Source of the DNA: Iris pallida | Taxonomy: Eukaryota; Streptophyta; Magnoliopsida; Asparagales; Iridaceae | DNA length: 64,000 nt | Assembly: GCA_029216955.1 (NCBI GenBank) | Contig: JANAVB010016199.1 | Location: 16,571,441 to 16,635,440 of the forward strand | Reading direction: 5' to 3' | Shown: piece by piece, positions 45,914-57,385 of the stretch | Numbering within the stretch: the stretch's first letter is position 1 | How the letters are laid out: the number at the start of each line of letters is the position of its first letter | The notes under the pieces: model-generated | Database searches by the model: none | Told to the model about the DNA's origin: nothing | Seen by the model: the letters and a program-made list of their open reading frames with translations, nothing else | Position numbers and translations under genes: made by a program

Positions 45914-46302
45914 CCATATATATTGTGTGTCTAATATGTATTATGGGAGTGGGGAGATTCGAGATAGAGGATGGGATTAGAGATTAGTATAGAGAGTGAT
46001 TATGAGAGTGATTATAGAGTGGTAGAGATGAGAGATTAGAGATATTGAGAGAGTGATAGAGGGAGTGAGGGAGTGAGGGAGAATGAGAGAATGTAGGAGT
46101 GCACTGGTACTTAACAGCAGCAGTAGGTGCATGTATCAGTCCCTACAGGGGACTGATTTCAGCAGCATGTAGCAGCTATATGGCTGCTACTTAGCAGCAG
46201 TTTTGAGGGGGGGACAGCCCATATATTTCAGTAACAGTAGCACCTATATAGCTGCTACTTAGTAGCAATGTAGGAGGGGGGAAATCAACCCATTGCAGGC
46301 CC
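44848..46302 (+). mobile_element. 3' LTR (incomplete) of the Tekay-like element
   Basis: It starts TGTCACCCCCAGTTTTCATG after a T-rich tract that follows a GAGGACAAAT polypurine-like word. It matches 36006-37745 closely through CAACCCATTGCAGGCCC, then stops. The missing 2.5 kb include the W-box array and TATA box. Its AT tract (45788-45910) is far shorter than in the 5' LTR. Confidence 0.8.
45788..45910. repeat. (TA)n tract within the 3' LTR
   Basis: Two TA runs are separated by a TCATTTGTTATTTATATATATGTGTC spacer, orthologous in position to 36940-37370. Confidence 0.9.
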
Positions 46303-46614
46303 ATCACGATTGGCAGCGAAACCCCCGAGTGTGTAGCTTCGAAGATGTCGTCGGACGGTTCCAAGAAATATTGTGGGATGTCGTTGTCTTTGGCCCATCA
46401 TGATTTATTCATTGCATAAGTCCATGTTGATCTTGCTTATTGCTTTTCTGAAGGTACATGTTAGACGAACAAATAATATACATAGTAGCAAGTATGATAA
46501 TTTAATACTCATTAGGACTATGCTAAGTTTAAGTATCAATACAATATTGATAGCATAACATTATTGATATCATAATGTTAAAACTTAATCGAATATCCAC
46601 AATAAAATCATGGT

Positions 46615-47600
46615 TGGATCATTGGACTAATACTTTCTTCAATGACAGTGTTGCAAATAATATAGCGTCTCCTGTCATATGGCATGAGCAACCGTTATAA
46701 AGAAGCTATTTACTTCTAGCATGAGAGGGATAGTACACTATAACACAAGTTGAAGATGTAACCTTTGGTACCCATGTCATAGTAGGTCCTTCATTGTTAG
46801 TTTAGGAACCCATTTGTAAATCTTCGTGTTTTCATGCTTCCTAACTTGATATTGAAAGAAAATGTGACCGTGCATCCTAATGACAAGTAGTGTGTGTCTT
46901 TGTACTAAGAATAAGAATGTGATCATTATGTACATAGTTTGTCCATGTGTGATAGCTAGCATGAGAGTGTCTATAGTAGAAAGCATAATTTTGGGGAGAC
47001 TTAGCCTTGTGTGCCTTTCTACCATATGGCCTTCTATGTGTGAGGTTGTGTTTAATGATGGATTCTATGTTATAATAATGTGTAGCACGAAAAGTTTTCT
47101 TTGTGCCTCCATTTCTAGTTTCTTATACGTATTTTACAAGAAGATTATTGAATTTAATAGTGATTTCTTCCTCTTTTTGACATGCCACAGGTGTCTTAAT
47201 TCTAGCAATGTCATAACCTTCGTTTAGAGTTTGATATTCAAAACTCTTTTCTTGATATATATCCTGTAAAGCTTCCTATTACTTTAGTTTAAACGAGAAC
47301 ATCATCTGTGTCACAAGCTATAGCCTTACCCTTAATACTATTTAGCATGCTAAAAAGACTTTCTATTTCAAGCTTGTGGTTTCAACTTCCATTTTGAAGT
47401 GTCTATATTTCTTAATTAATTTCTTCTGATCTTAATAGAGTTCCAAAAAACTTTTTCAAGTCATCATAAGTGAGAGAATCAATTACCTCAATTGGTTTCT
47501 TTGTCATGAGGCAAACATTTATGGAGTGACGTGAATACTCATCTTTGAAGCCACTTATGTAAACCCCTAAAAATTTTAAATTTTATTTTTGGCTTAAATA
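46615..47600 (-). pseudogene. SIRE-type Copia gag-protease relic
   Basis: On the minus strand a short frame at 46696-46664 reads NGCSCHMTGD, matching the SIRE/Maximus protease signature DSGCSRHMTGD with the catalytic Asp lost. Upstream (46763-46820) WVPK occurs twice, as in the segment before the SIRE protease. Further upstream (about 47555-47435) CLMTKKPIEVIDSLTYDDL resembles the CLMA...LTYDEL region after the SIRE gag core. The frame is broken many times. No LTR or pol belongs to it here; the piece is bounded by the Gypsy LTR stop at 46302 and repeat R1 at about 47565. Confidence 0.6.
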
Positions 47601-47940
47601 ATATTTTCTTGTATTTTTTTATTTTTAAAACAATATTTTTATTATATAACCATAGTCATGGTTGAGATTGGTTATGCATAATGACTAGGAAACATGGTAT
47701 GGCTAGTGTAGTCGTATACCATGACTAGCTTGTTAGATATTATAGGAATGGCATAGCCATAACCATAACCATGTCATGTGTATTGAATTAAGTTAAGTTA
47801 TGACATCCATCATAAACTAGTATATATATTTAATATATATAAATTATTTTTATTATAAGGTTTCCTAAGTTATTTAAACCCTTACGTGCATATGTAGGTA
47901 TGGGAGATTCGTACATATATATATTAAACATATGTTTGTT
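47565..47940 (-). repeat. Dispersed repeat family R1, copy C (inverted)
   Basis: Starts TGTAAACCCCTAAAAATTTTAAATTT on the plus strand. Its reverse complement matches 2215-2570 and 18185-18590 (CATGGTTATGGCTATGCCAT, TACGACTACACTAGCCAT, GGGGTTTACA). TGTAAACCCC looks like an LTR start, but no matching internal region is present. Confidence 0.55.
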
Positions 47941-48179
47941 CTAGTATTTTTTAGAAACTTGCCCGTTTTTAATTAGAATTTATTTTAAACATAGAAAATA
48001 AGATAAAAATGTAGATATTGGATACATATATAGATTTTCTATATATAAATAAATAAAAAATGTGTAAAAATATAGTATATGGGAATATTCTTTGATATTA
48101 TTTTGAAAATATTTTTGTAGATTTATTTGTATTATACTAATATTTAAAGTTATAAATGAAATGAATAAGAAAGAATAAG

Positions 48180-48181
<2 letters not shown>

Positions 48182-48234
<53 letters not shown>
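48182..48234. repeat. (TA)n microsatellite at the 3' end of LINE 2
   Basis: About 26 TA units directly adjoin the LINE 3' end (read on the minus strand). Confidence 0.9.
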
Positions 48235-48237
<3 letters not shown>

Positions 48238-50302
48238 ACACCATTTTATTGAATAACCAGAGGCCAAAAGGAGTACAAGACAGCTCAAAACAACTAGTGA
48301 GAGCACTTGATACTAGCTTTACAAATTTGCCTTCGAATCTCCCTGATCACCATCTCAGTGGAGTAGCTATACCCTTCATATCGCCACTTATTCCTATTTT
48401 ATATAAAACCCAAATTGTAGCCCTGACTGCAATTTGCTTTTGGTGAAGTTTCTTTCCCCGCCACCACCTGTTCAATCTCTGCTGTAACGAGGAAGCTCCC
48501 CTAACGTGAACCCTGTATTCCTTCTACAGCACAAGCCAAGCTTCCGAAGCTATCTCACCCGCATGAAAAATGTGATCAAGAGTTTCTTCTGAGATCTGCG
48601 CACAACAATGACACATAGAAGCCATACTAAACCCCAGCTTAACTATGTTGTCATCTGTTGGCACCTTGTTATGAAGGACACGCCATAATAAGATGGACCA
48701 TTTGTAGAGAAGACATGTCCCCTAAATGTGAACAAAATTAGAGATTATAGGCCAGTGCTTTCGAGCCACATCCCAAGCCGACGCCACTGTAAACCTTTCC
48801 AAGGTTCTGCGCCACCCCCAACCTGAATCGTCCACCACTATATGTTGATCAGCCAAATGTCGACCTTCAATCAGCCGCTTCCAAACATGAGTAGCATTAG
48901 CCGTTAATGTAACCTCACACGTAGGGCTATGAGAGCAGTATTTGGCTTTGAAGAAAGCAACCCAAAGGCTGTCCTGAGTTGTGAACTTCCACCAGAGCTT
49001 AATTGTGAAAGCTTGCATCATATCTTCCAATCTCTTAACACCCAGCCCTCCTTCCTCTTTCGTGCGTGCAATATAGTCCCAACCCAGCCATTTTCTTTTA
49101 TGAGCTCCTTGAAACGAGCCCCAGAAGAAGTCACTAAAAATGGCTTCAATACGACGAAGAACTGTGACATGAGGGTTGCACGCAGCCAATGTATAAACAG
49201 GTATGGAAGAAAGAACAGATTTAAGTAGAACCAACTTGCCACCTTGTGAAAGAATTTTGTTATGCCAGCCTTCAACTTTTGCTCTAATTTTCTGAATCAA
49301 TTCTTCATACATCCCTGCGTTACGGTGCCCAACCACCATTGGACAACCAAGATAATTGAATGGAGGCGTCCAGATAGAGAAACCTGTCCTCATTGCCAAT
49401 TCATTAACCCGATCAGCTGGGGCCTTCGCAGAGACATACAGGGACGTCTTTGCCGCATTAAGCTTCTGCCCAGAGGCCTCCTCATACCGCCGCAGCATCT
49501 CCTGAATGATGGTGATCGACCAAAAATCTCCTGCCGAAAATAACAAGACATCATCTGCATATGATAAATGAGTGACAGGGGAACAACCTCTAGGAGTGAT
49601 GAATGGAGTAAACCCCTCAGTTGAAGGTAGCAATTTTAAGTTACGAGACAATGTCTCCGCCGCTAAGATGAATTGTGCGGGCGAGATTGGATCTCCTTGA
49701 CGAACTCCTCTAAATGACTGAAAATACCCAGCTGCTTCGCCATTAATCAATGGTGAAAACCACATTGTTTTGTAGTCGGAGCATCATGTCGACCAACTTG
49801 TTATGGAAGCCAAACTTGCGCAAAACTTTGAGCAGAAATCTCCAATCTACAAGATCATAAGCCTTCATCATATCTAACTTAATGACAATGTTGCCACCCC
49901 AATGTTTTTTTTTCATCTTAGCAACTACCTCCTGAGCAAGAACAATATTATCCACAATCTCCCTGCCTTGCACAAAACCGCTTTGCTCCGGAGAGATTAA
50001 CTTAGGCAGGAGAGGCGCTAGCCGCAGAGCTAGAGTCTTTGAAATGATTTTGTTCAAAACTGAACATAAACTGATCGGCCTATAATCTGAGAAATACTTG
50101 GGCTGCTTAACTTTGGGGATTAAAACGAGAGCGGTATTGGTAATAGAACGGGGAAGAGAGAACCCGTCGAAAAACATGCCAACCGCCACTGCAATATCAT
50201 CACCAATGATATCCCAGGTAGAAATGAAGAATTTAGCTGTAAAACCATCTGGCCCCGATGCGCTGTTCTTGTCCAATGACTTGATTGTATCCAACAGCTC
50301 CT
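48235..50302 (-). mobile_element. LINE 2, 5'-truncated
   Basis: On the minus strand it starts inside the RT domain at about 50300, next to an AT microsatellite. It runs through RT, thumb and zinc region and ends at a (TA)n tract at 48234. The endonuclease and ORF1 are missing. It belongs to the same broad L1-type class as 6475-10053 (similar GPDGFT, RQGDP, LAAC motifs) but is less decayed. Confidence 0.8.
48480..50294 (-). pseudogene. LINE RT and zinc-finger region
   Basis: 50294-49743 (minus) carries SGPDGFTAKFF, LIPKVKQPKYFSDYRPISLC, SPEQSGFVQGREI and KLDMMKAYDLVDW. A frameshift near 49755 leads to a frame at 49765-48725 with FRGVRQGDPISPAQF, intact SYADDVLLFS (near 49560), NYLGCPM, KILSQGGKLVLLKSVLSS and LAACNP. 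An in-frame TAG at 48724-48722 follows, but the same frame continues with the zf-RVT region (LLYKWSILLWRVLHNKVPT, then a Cys pair and His) to about 48480. Only the missing 5' part, one shift and one stop are clear defects. Confidence 0.8.
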
Positions 50303-50380
50303 TCTTTGATATATATATATATATATAATAAATATATATTAAATATATATATATATATAAAATATATATATATAAAGATT
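50303..50380. repeat. AT-rich microsatellite at the 5' end of LINE 2
   Basis: Short (TA)n runs are broken by TAATAAATATATATTAAA words. It abuts the truncated LINE end. Confidence 0.8.
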
Positions 50381-50386
50381 CATGGG

Positions 50387-50408
50387 TTACTATTCACGTG
50401 AATAGTAA
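50387..50408. repeat. 22-bp perfect palindrome centred on CACGTG
   Basis: TTACTATTCAC followed by GTGAATAGTAA is a perfect self-complementary palindrome with a G-box (CACGTG) core. It lies just right of the AT microsatellite and left of repeat R2. Similar palindromes occur near the starts of some plant repeats. Confidence 0.7.
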
Positions 50409-50869
50409 TCGTGGATTGGAAACAAAAACCTGGTCCCCCTTCTCATATAAATTTGTATGTTAAAAAAAGGCAAAAAACTAACCCTAATATTCGCAAATCT
50501 GGCCGCCGTCATTGCCAGCAGACCAGCCACAGCCGTGACAGCAGTGGCGCTGTAGCAAACCGTAGAGAAATAGCAGCAGTTGTAGTTAGAAGGACAGCTT
50601 GAACACCCAACTTTGTGACGACGATTCTCCTACTTCGATCATCCGTTTCATGAACGAATTGTGCAGGTACAAAGATAACATAACAACCTTCATTTCCCAT
50701 TAGGTAGATTTCTCTAATTCACGATGTATGCGACGAAAATCGAGTTCCAAAATTGAAAAAAAACTTGAAATTATGGACACGAAAACTATCCGAGAATGCT
50801 ATTTTGGAAGCCGATTTGCGGACCGGATATCGAGAATTTTAAAAAGGCTGTAGACAACATGAACGACTT

Positions 50870-51720
50870 CACAACGTATATTTATTTGTAATTTTTCTTC
50901 ATTAGCTTTCGTATAAAATCAATTCCAAAACTCGAGAAAAATTGTATGTAAAACTTAGAGATTCTCCGATACGGAGTCTGTCCCGATAAACCGGATGACC
51001 TGGTCGCGAACTGAACGCATTAAAAGGTGCGTACATACTTCGTGCACGTATGGACTTTGACGAAATTCGAATGAGTTGCGTGTGCTGTACGAATTCGACC
51101 AGTATCCCTAAAAAATAACCGTATGTGCATTTTTGCAAACTTTTCGATTATTTTGGCCACACCCCTCAACTAGTGATGAAACTTGTGCCATTGGACTATG
51201 AATGAACATGGGACAAATATTTGAATGCTCACTAGGGTTAGCGGGGGATCTTCTAAAGAGACATTATAGAATAGCACCTTTTGATGAGAGATATGAGCAA
51301 GAGGCTTCAAAAAAACTAGTATGTTTTGAATTATATTCCTCTCGTAATCAAACAAACGTAGCATTTTTCTGGACTTGTGAGCCAAGTTTGGTCCGATTCT
51401 TAGATAGTTGACCGGATTGTCGCGGGCCCCATGATCCTATTCAAGGGCGTTTTTGTGATTGGCTCATTAGAATCTAAATTAGAACGTACTTTTGAGTTCG
51501 TATCATCAAACTGGACTTATAGACATATATTTTGATGACTTTAGAGACCATAGGTTTTGACATGCTTTTTGCTGCAAAGCGATTCCAATGACGGACACCG
51601 TTTTGACCAGTAATTACCATTTTGCTCCTTTGTCTAAAATTGGACTTATGTGTAGACTATCCTAGCTGATTCGACCATTCTGGATACGTTGGTGATTTTT
51701 TTTCATCAGCTGACGACGTC
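50870..51720 (+). repeat. Dispersed repeat family R2, copy B
   Basis: This is the inverted partner of 4500-5230 (see the landmarks there: CCCGATAAACCGGATGACC, GTGCGTACATACTTCGTGC, AATTCGAATGAGTTGCGTGTG). It is diverged and non-coding. Confidence 0.6.
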
Positions 51721-52230
51721 TGTTAGATTTTCTCTCTATGTCATCATTAAATTGTAATTAATTTATGTTATGTTCATATTTCGGAATCCGTGCATCGAAA
51801 CTGAGATCAGTCGATTCCAGTAATCTCACATCGATAAAATTGACAAAGTGACCATATGGAGCGCCAAGATAATCTTTAACCTTGTGTTTGATCATTTTTT
51901 CGCGATTTGTGTGTCATAGGTTTTGTGGTACGAATTACGAGACACAAGCTTATTATTTTAAACCTAAATTTATAGTCCATATTATTAACGGATAAATAAT
52001 AATTGTGGAGACTAGTGTGACCTAGTTCTAGATGGTATGTCAATAAGTAGCTAGGTATTACACGACTTAGAACGACCTAAGTCCCTAGGTAGAAATTGTT
52101 AAGTCCTATTTGTATTTTAGTGTGTATATATATTTGTTTATGATTTGGGTTGATAAATATTTGTATGGACTATGATTCATTAGTTCATGGATAGTTCGGT
52201 TAGACTTTAGTATTGCACTCAGAGCATATT
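51721..52230. other. Unassigned AT-rich stretch
   Basis: No frame and no recognised element end. Confidence 0.4.
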
Positions 52231-53390
52231 GACATGTAGGACCGTTGAGCACCTCTAGAAGGGCGGAGGAGGGCTGAATATTGTGTGTGCGTGTGCAGCA
52301 AAAATTATCACCAATTAAAAAAATTCAGAACTATATACTATGGCAGTTAAATGACAATAAATAAATTGCACTAAAGTAAGAGTCAAGAAGATCAAACCCA
52401 GTGACACTGTCGAAGCATGAAAAAAGCACATACATATCAAAAGAGCATGTGGCGTTCTCACTACACATGGCTTCACAAAAGCGCAGGTGCCCCAAAAGCG
52501 CAGATAGACAACTAAAGTCACACAGACGAACAAAAGTGGTGCATAAACAGTTCTTTATCAAAATCCTGTCTACAAAAGATCTATTACAGATTCTTCATGA
52601 TTACATATAAAGGACTAAAACATCTAAGAAAAGTCTATAAGTGGGTTAATCTTCAACACACACGCAGCCCCCAGACGCGCAGTACTGTCAGAGAAAGCCA
52701 CTTCCTGAAATAGCTATTGGCCTGAGCAAAAACTCAGTCCACATCAAAGGGTGTGCCACCGCCATTGAGAAGGACAGAGCACAACCTGTGGCTCTTCGGA
52801 TTGGCAATCAATCCAAACTCGGATGCTTGGATCTTGAAGATCTCCAAGATGTTGTTCAGGTTCGAACTCCTTACGCTAAACGCTCAAGTGCATCTCAAAA
52901 CTCAGCAACAGTTCTTCTACAAGGATACAACTTCTTTGAATGAAGGGATCCACAACCAACAGTCACTTGTGCAAGGCCAACGACCATTCGAAGCTAAGTC
53001 GGGATCGTGTATGACGGTGGGAATGTTAAGAGACAGAAGACACAACCCTTCAGAAAAACTTCTCTTTATATAGGGTGGTGTGGTCCAACCCGCATGCCAC
53101 GTGGTCGTTGGTCAAAGACTCCCAAATTAATGGGATGAACCTAAGACTCGGCACAATGAATCTCATTTAATAGGTTCATTCGACTGAATCCTAGGCCACA
53201 GACTTCTTGAGTTCCACAAATGACGGTGGTAATTAAAGAAGAGGATGACCGACTCGTCCATCAAAAGAGCAGACATTAATTGCTCTTATGACTACAACAA
53301 AAACTAGATCATTCGACTCAAAAGCATAGCCAGTTCATTCCTTCCACTGTGCCCTCACTTCAACTCAGAAGCACAGCGCCCTCCATCCCA
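52231..53390 (-). mobile_element. Possible Copia LTR fragment (SIRE-like)
   Basis: On the minus strand the stretch near 52295-52250 reads ATATTCAGCCCTCCTCCGCCCTTCTAGAGG, a decayed form of the ATTCACCCCCCCTCTAG signature near SIRE LTR ends. A CCCTATATAAAGAG TATA-like box lies about 800 bases upstream on that strand (near 53065-53078). The other boundary is unclear; it could extend to a GGGGGAAT purine-like tract near 54128-54138. It may instead be part of the Tat LTR. Confidence 0.3.
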
Positions 53391-53399
53391 TCCAAAAGT

Positions 53400-53800
53400 G
53401 CAGCCCGTTAAAGGCTCCTTCATCTGACACTTTGTTGTCCAAAGCACAAGTTTACTCGTCCCCCTCAAGCACGGTGACTCCCTTGCCCAAAGCACAAGTC
53501 CACTCGTCGCCCTAAAAGCGCAGTGACTCATTTTCCAAAGCACTTGTCCACTCGTCGCTCTAAAAGCGCAGTGACTCCGTTGCCTAAAGTACTTGTCCAC
53601 TCGTCGCCCTAAAAGCGCAGTACTCCATTGCCTGAAGCACTTGTCCACTCGTTGCCCTAAAAGTGCAGTGACTCCGTTGCCTGAAGCACAAGTCCACTCG
53701 TCGCTCTAAAAGCCCCATAACTCTGTCGCCTGAAGCACAGTCTACTTATCGCCTAGAAGTGCAGTGACCTCAAAGCCTCGCCAGAAGCTCAGCTCGCATA
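53400..53800. repeat. 48/49-bp tandem repeat, at least six units
   Basis: The word GTCCACTCG starts at 53498, 53546, 53595, 53643 and 53692, with a diverged unit about 48 bp earlier and another after. Each unit contains CTAAAAGCGCAGTGACTC and a CCnAAGCACAAG/CTTG word. Spacing alternates 48 and 49 bp. Units differ by several bases, so it is old. Confidence 0.9.
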
Positions 53801-53839
53801 GAAGTACAGTTTTATGGGTGACATGGTTCCACATGACTA

Positions 53840-54110
53840 GACAGTGTTTATGTCTTTTTCAGATTAGTTTGTTTAAAAACCACCGCTCTTAAGATAGGAC
53901 AAGGTTTGATTCTATTGATAAGAGCAATATCCTATCGGTTTGTTTAAACTATAGATAAGGACATAATTTGTTCTTATAGACGAGGGTTATATCCAATCGG
54001 TTTGTTTAAACCAATGGCCCCCTAAGATAAGACAAAATCCAACTTCATGGATAGGAACATAATCTGCTCAGGTTCATCCGATCAATAATAAACACACACC
54101 ATATGTTTGT
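53840..54110. repeat. Degenerate repeats with CGGTTTGTTTAAAC
   Basis: Three to four diverged units join GATAGGACAA/GATAAGGACATAA words to TATCGGTTTGTTTAAAC (near 53935, 53995 and, less complete, 53865). Confidence 0.6.
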
Positions 54111-54140
54111 TCACTCATATTAATAATTCCCCCAAGATCT

Positions 54141-54549
54141 TGATAAAGGAGAATTCCAGCATCTGCCACGTGTCAGCTCAGCAGCAGCCCTTACCGTGCA
54201 ACTTCGAGATTCTCTTATATCTCTACGTGCAACGTTCCTGCACAATCCTTATGCACATCGTATATGTGCTTCCCTATAAATAAAAGGAGTGTTTCTTTGA
54301 TAAAGAGACTTCGAAATCTTCACAACTTCCGGATCCTCTTGATTGGCAACCCCAGAGTTCCAATCACAAGCACCAGAAAGCCAGAGCAAGCTCAAATCAT
54401 TGTCAGATCGTCAACGGAGTAAAGGAGCCGCTGTAATGCTCGATCTCTACCGTCATACTTCTCCATAAAACTCTACTTAGATCTCCTGTTTAGGAATCGA
54501 TTGTACTCTTTTATACGTTTAATATACAAAAAGTTCGTATAACCTTGTC
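54141..54549 (+). mobile_element. 5' LTR (U3 end, R, U5) of a Tat-type Gypsy element
   Basis: A TATAAATA at 54275-54282 and a leader ending CCTTGTCA precede the primer site at 54562-54579. The start at TGATAAAGGAG (54141) is a guess; the LTR may be longer and include the tandem repeats at 53400-53800. No second copy in the window allows a check. Confidence 0.4.
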
Positions 54550-57312
54550 ATGTCAAATAAGATGGCAACTCTGCTGGGGACTTCCTTCTCCTCCAACGAA
54601 AAAGTGGTGATGCAATATGACGACAACTTGCTGGGATCTTCTCAGAAGACGTTGGTCGTACGTTTCGACCAACAAGCTTTTGAAGATATTCTTTCTAAGG
54701 AGAAGTCGAGTCCTTCGAAGCGGTTCGTAAAATCGAAGAAGACTCGACGCACCTCGGTGCCGAAGGCAGCTGCAATGAGCAACACGACGGAGGGACTGCA
54801 CTCAGAACCTTCTGAACGATGAAGCCTCGAAGATTTCGGCTGCTGCTGACATGCCGCTTCGTCAGTTCCCAATTCGAAAAAAGCAGCAAGGTACAGCTCC
54901 CCTACGCGGGCCTGACAAAGGCACAACGCCGAAGGAAGCGTGCAATGGTCCACCCATGAACGGAGGAGGCTGTGCAGGCGAGAACTTCTGTCTTTGATAG
55001 AATTGCCTACCCTTCAGGTAAGGCTATATTGGATTCTAATGCTACGCACCTTTTAGGGGTAACGTAAAGAAGTCCAAGGCGGCACGTGCCTTACACAGCC
55101 AAATTGCTATGCCAACTACTTTGTTGGACTCTGAATACTACGCACCTTCTAGGGGTAGTAGGAAAAAATCTATGGCAGCATGCGCTTCGTGCGATCAAAG
55201 TACTATGCCGACGGCACGCCAAAGGCCCGTGTTGACAGTCACGCGTGCAACCAATAGAAAGCTATACAAAACTGGTCCGAGTGCTTCCATGCCTCGACCG
55301 ATGAAACCCTGCTGTCACTTGAGTGCTCATACATACGATTCAAGCGAGGGGGTACCTACTATCGAGATAGACTCGTGCGAACAGTATTCCTGTAAGCATG
55401 GAAGGAGTCTCCCTCATCAGCAACTCTCTAATCAGAACCTAAGCATGTCTCACGTGCAGGAACTAAAGAGAGAAGCTATCTCCACATCCTCACTCTTGCG
55501 TGCAGCTTCCCTACATGCACGAAAGGAATACAGGAGTGGAGACCTCAACAACTCTCCACAAGCGTAAAGCGAGGAAGGGGTCTACGGTGCAAGGTGTGTC
55601 TAAACCAAGGCACACCTGCACCCAGATCACCATCAACTGCTGCTGTTGCCAAACAGCCGCGTCGACACCAATGAGGCAGTCTGTCTTCCAAAGACTGTAA
55701 CCGATGGCATATGGTGAAGAAGAAAATGAACTCTACGTTGCTTCATGCAACGTGGCATGGGGTTCTCCGTCTCTCAAGAAGCTTCCCAAGAACCCTCCCG
55801 TGTCCGCCAATAAGCCAAAAACTGGTCTGGAGATAGCAAGACAGTACTGTCCAGTACAGGTGTGTTCCAAGACACGCGCTCTAAATCTGAATCCTTGGCG
55901 TAAGGAGATGACGCTGCGGATGCAATATTAGCTGGGGCTGGCCAACCCTCCACCATTCATGACAATCCTGCCTTCCAATCCAATGAGGGACTGTATGACA
56001 CAGATACCTCCGTAGGCGTAGGTAGCCAAAAAGCTGGGGTAGCAATTTCACTGAGTCTGAGGATGATTGCAATCTATCGGTTTATCATCAAGATGACGGA
56101 CTCATGCGTCTGAGCCAGAGAGTGAAAGATCCACCATCCCTTCTACCCATCCGTATATGATGTCCGTGTTTATGGTCGAAGGCGACGACGTGGATAGCAG
56201 CGAAGGATCCAGTCAGCAAAAACGTATAGAAGCCCTTGATACGGGCCCAAATACGTTGAACGATACTGTAAAGACCATGGCTTCCGTCGTCTTGGAGATC
56301 AAAAAAAATTGACACCCACTGTCTCCACCCCTGTAAACTAAGAGTTAGGGACTAACGACGGGTCCAATACGCCTCATATCCTGAGCCAAGCAGTGCCCCC
56401 GTCATCTACTCCATCAACAATAGGACGTATAATGTCGAGTAAAGTACAACAGGCCCTCAAAGAGTTGTACGCTCGCTATGATGCCAAACAAAAGTGAGAA
56501 TCACTCCAAAAGATGGGGATTCGACGACCATATCCCGAATGGGATAATAATCTATCCTTCCAAATATAATTCATAAATGCTCACATCGTTCGATGCAAAT
56601 GATTCTTCCCGTCGATACTTCAGGTACTTTGCCTCAGTAACAGGGCATCTACCAAAAGACCAAAGAGACCTACTCCTTCAACGACGAAGACATACTAGAA
56701 CTCTTCGATATGCTGACGAAGGGTGGCAAGCTTCAGTTCCCGCCTCCTAAGTATCCCGATAAAGTGGGGATGGTGGACAATCCAAAATATTGCCACTACC
56801 ACCAGTATGTTCACCATTCGACATATGACTACTATGTGTTGAAAAGACTGATCCAGCGCCTCATCGACGCCATTGTCATTTCGCTCGACTACGAGGAAAA
56901 GACTATCATGCTAACATGGTCACTCTCTAATTCGAAAGTTTTTTGAGAACAGAGGCTCAAAATGGCATAGTCCCCATCCCGAGAGCAATGATGGAAGTAG
57001 TCAATCTTCCACAGGCCTGTGAATACACTCAAAGCCTAATCCCATTTACAACGTTGTGAGGTGAAGTGATGTGGATCCATCCTAATCTTGCCCCAGATGA
57101 TGGTGACGATAGCGTACTCTGTCAAGGGAAAGAAAGTCAAGTCAGGTCATACGGCTTCTACATCGGCTGATGACACTCTGGTTACCACTTGTTCGGCTTA
57201 CCAGCGAGAAGAAAATCAAGCTCCGAAAGAGGAAACACCTCCCCCTGTTGCGACCACCGCCTCCGATATATCGGAAGCAGGCCCATCTCAAGCCCCTACC
57301 ACAAACAAATAA
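54550..57312 (+). pseudogene. Tat-type Gypsy gag region, broken
   Basis: A frame from 54550 (90 codons) begins across the primer site. Its basic Ser/Lys/Arg part resembles gag N-termini, but the start is doubtful. Several broken frames follow, with a 96/97-bp duplication near 55040-55200 (CTACGCACCTTnTAGGGGTA twice). The best part is about 56640-56946: YSFNDEDILELFDML, KLQFPPPKYPDKVG and YCHYHQYVHHSTYDYYVLK, which match the C-terminal Tat/Ogre gag with its Cys/His motif before protease. Frame 57088-57312 continues with a Thr/Ala/Pro-rich spacer. Stops and shifts abound. Confidence 0.6.
54562..54579 (+). other. Primer binding site (tRNA-Arg type)
   Basis: TGGCAACTCTGCTGGGGA is one base from the TGGCGACTCTGCTGGGGA primer site typical of Ogre/Tat elements, which use tRNA-Arg. 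It sets the orientation (+) and lineage. Confidence 0.7.
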
Positions 57313-57385
57313 AGGGAGAAGGAGGTTCGCTTTGACAAACCTCTGAGAAAATACTCGGCAGTAGGACAGATCAAGCCCTAAAACT

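Larger units (their letters stand above)
36006..46302 (+). mobile_element. Ty3/Gypsy chromovirus (Tekay-like), 3' LTR incomplete
   Basis: A long 5' LTR, gag, RT, RNase H, integrase and a C-terminal chromodomain-like end occur in Gypsy order. The 3' LTR repeats the first part of the 5' LTR and stops. The LTR start TGTCACCnCCAGTTTTnATGAA is the same in both copies. The protease region is missing between the zinc knuckle and RT. No target duplication can be shown because the right LTR end is lost. Confidence 0.85.
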
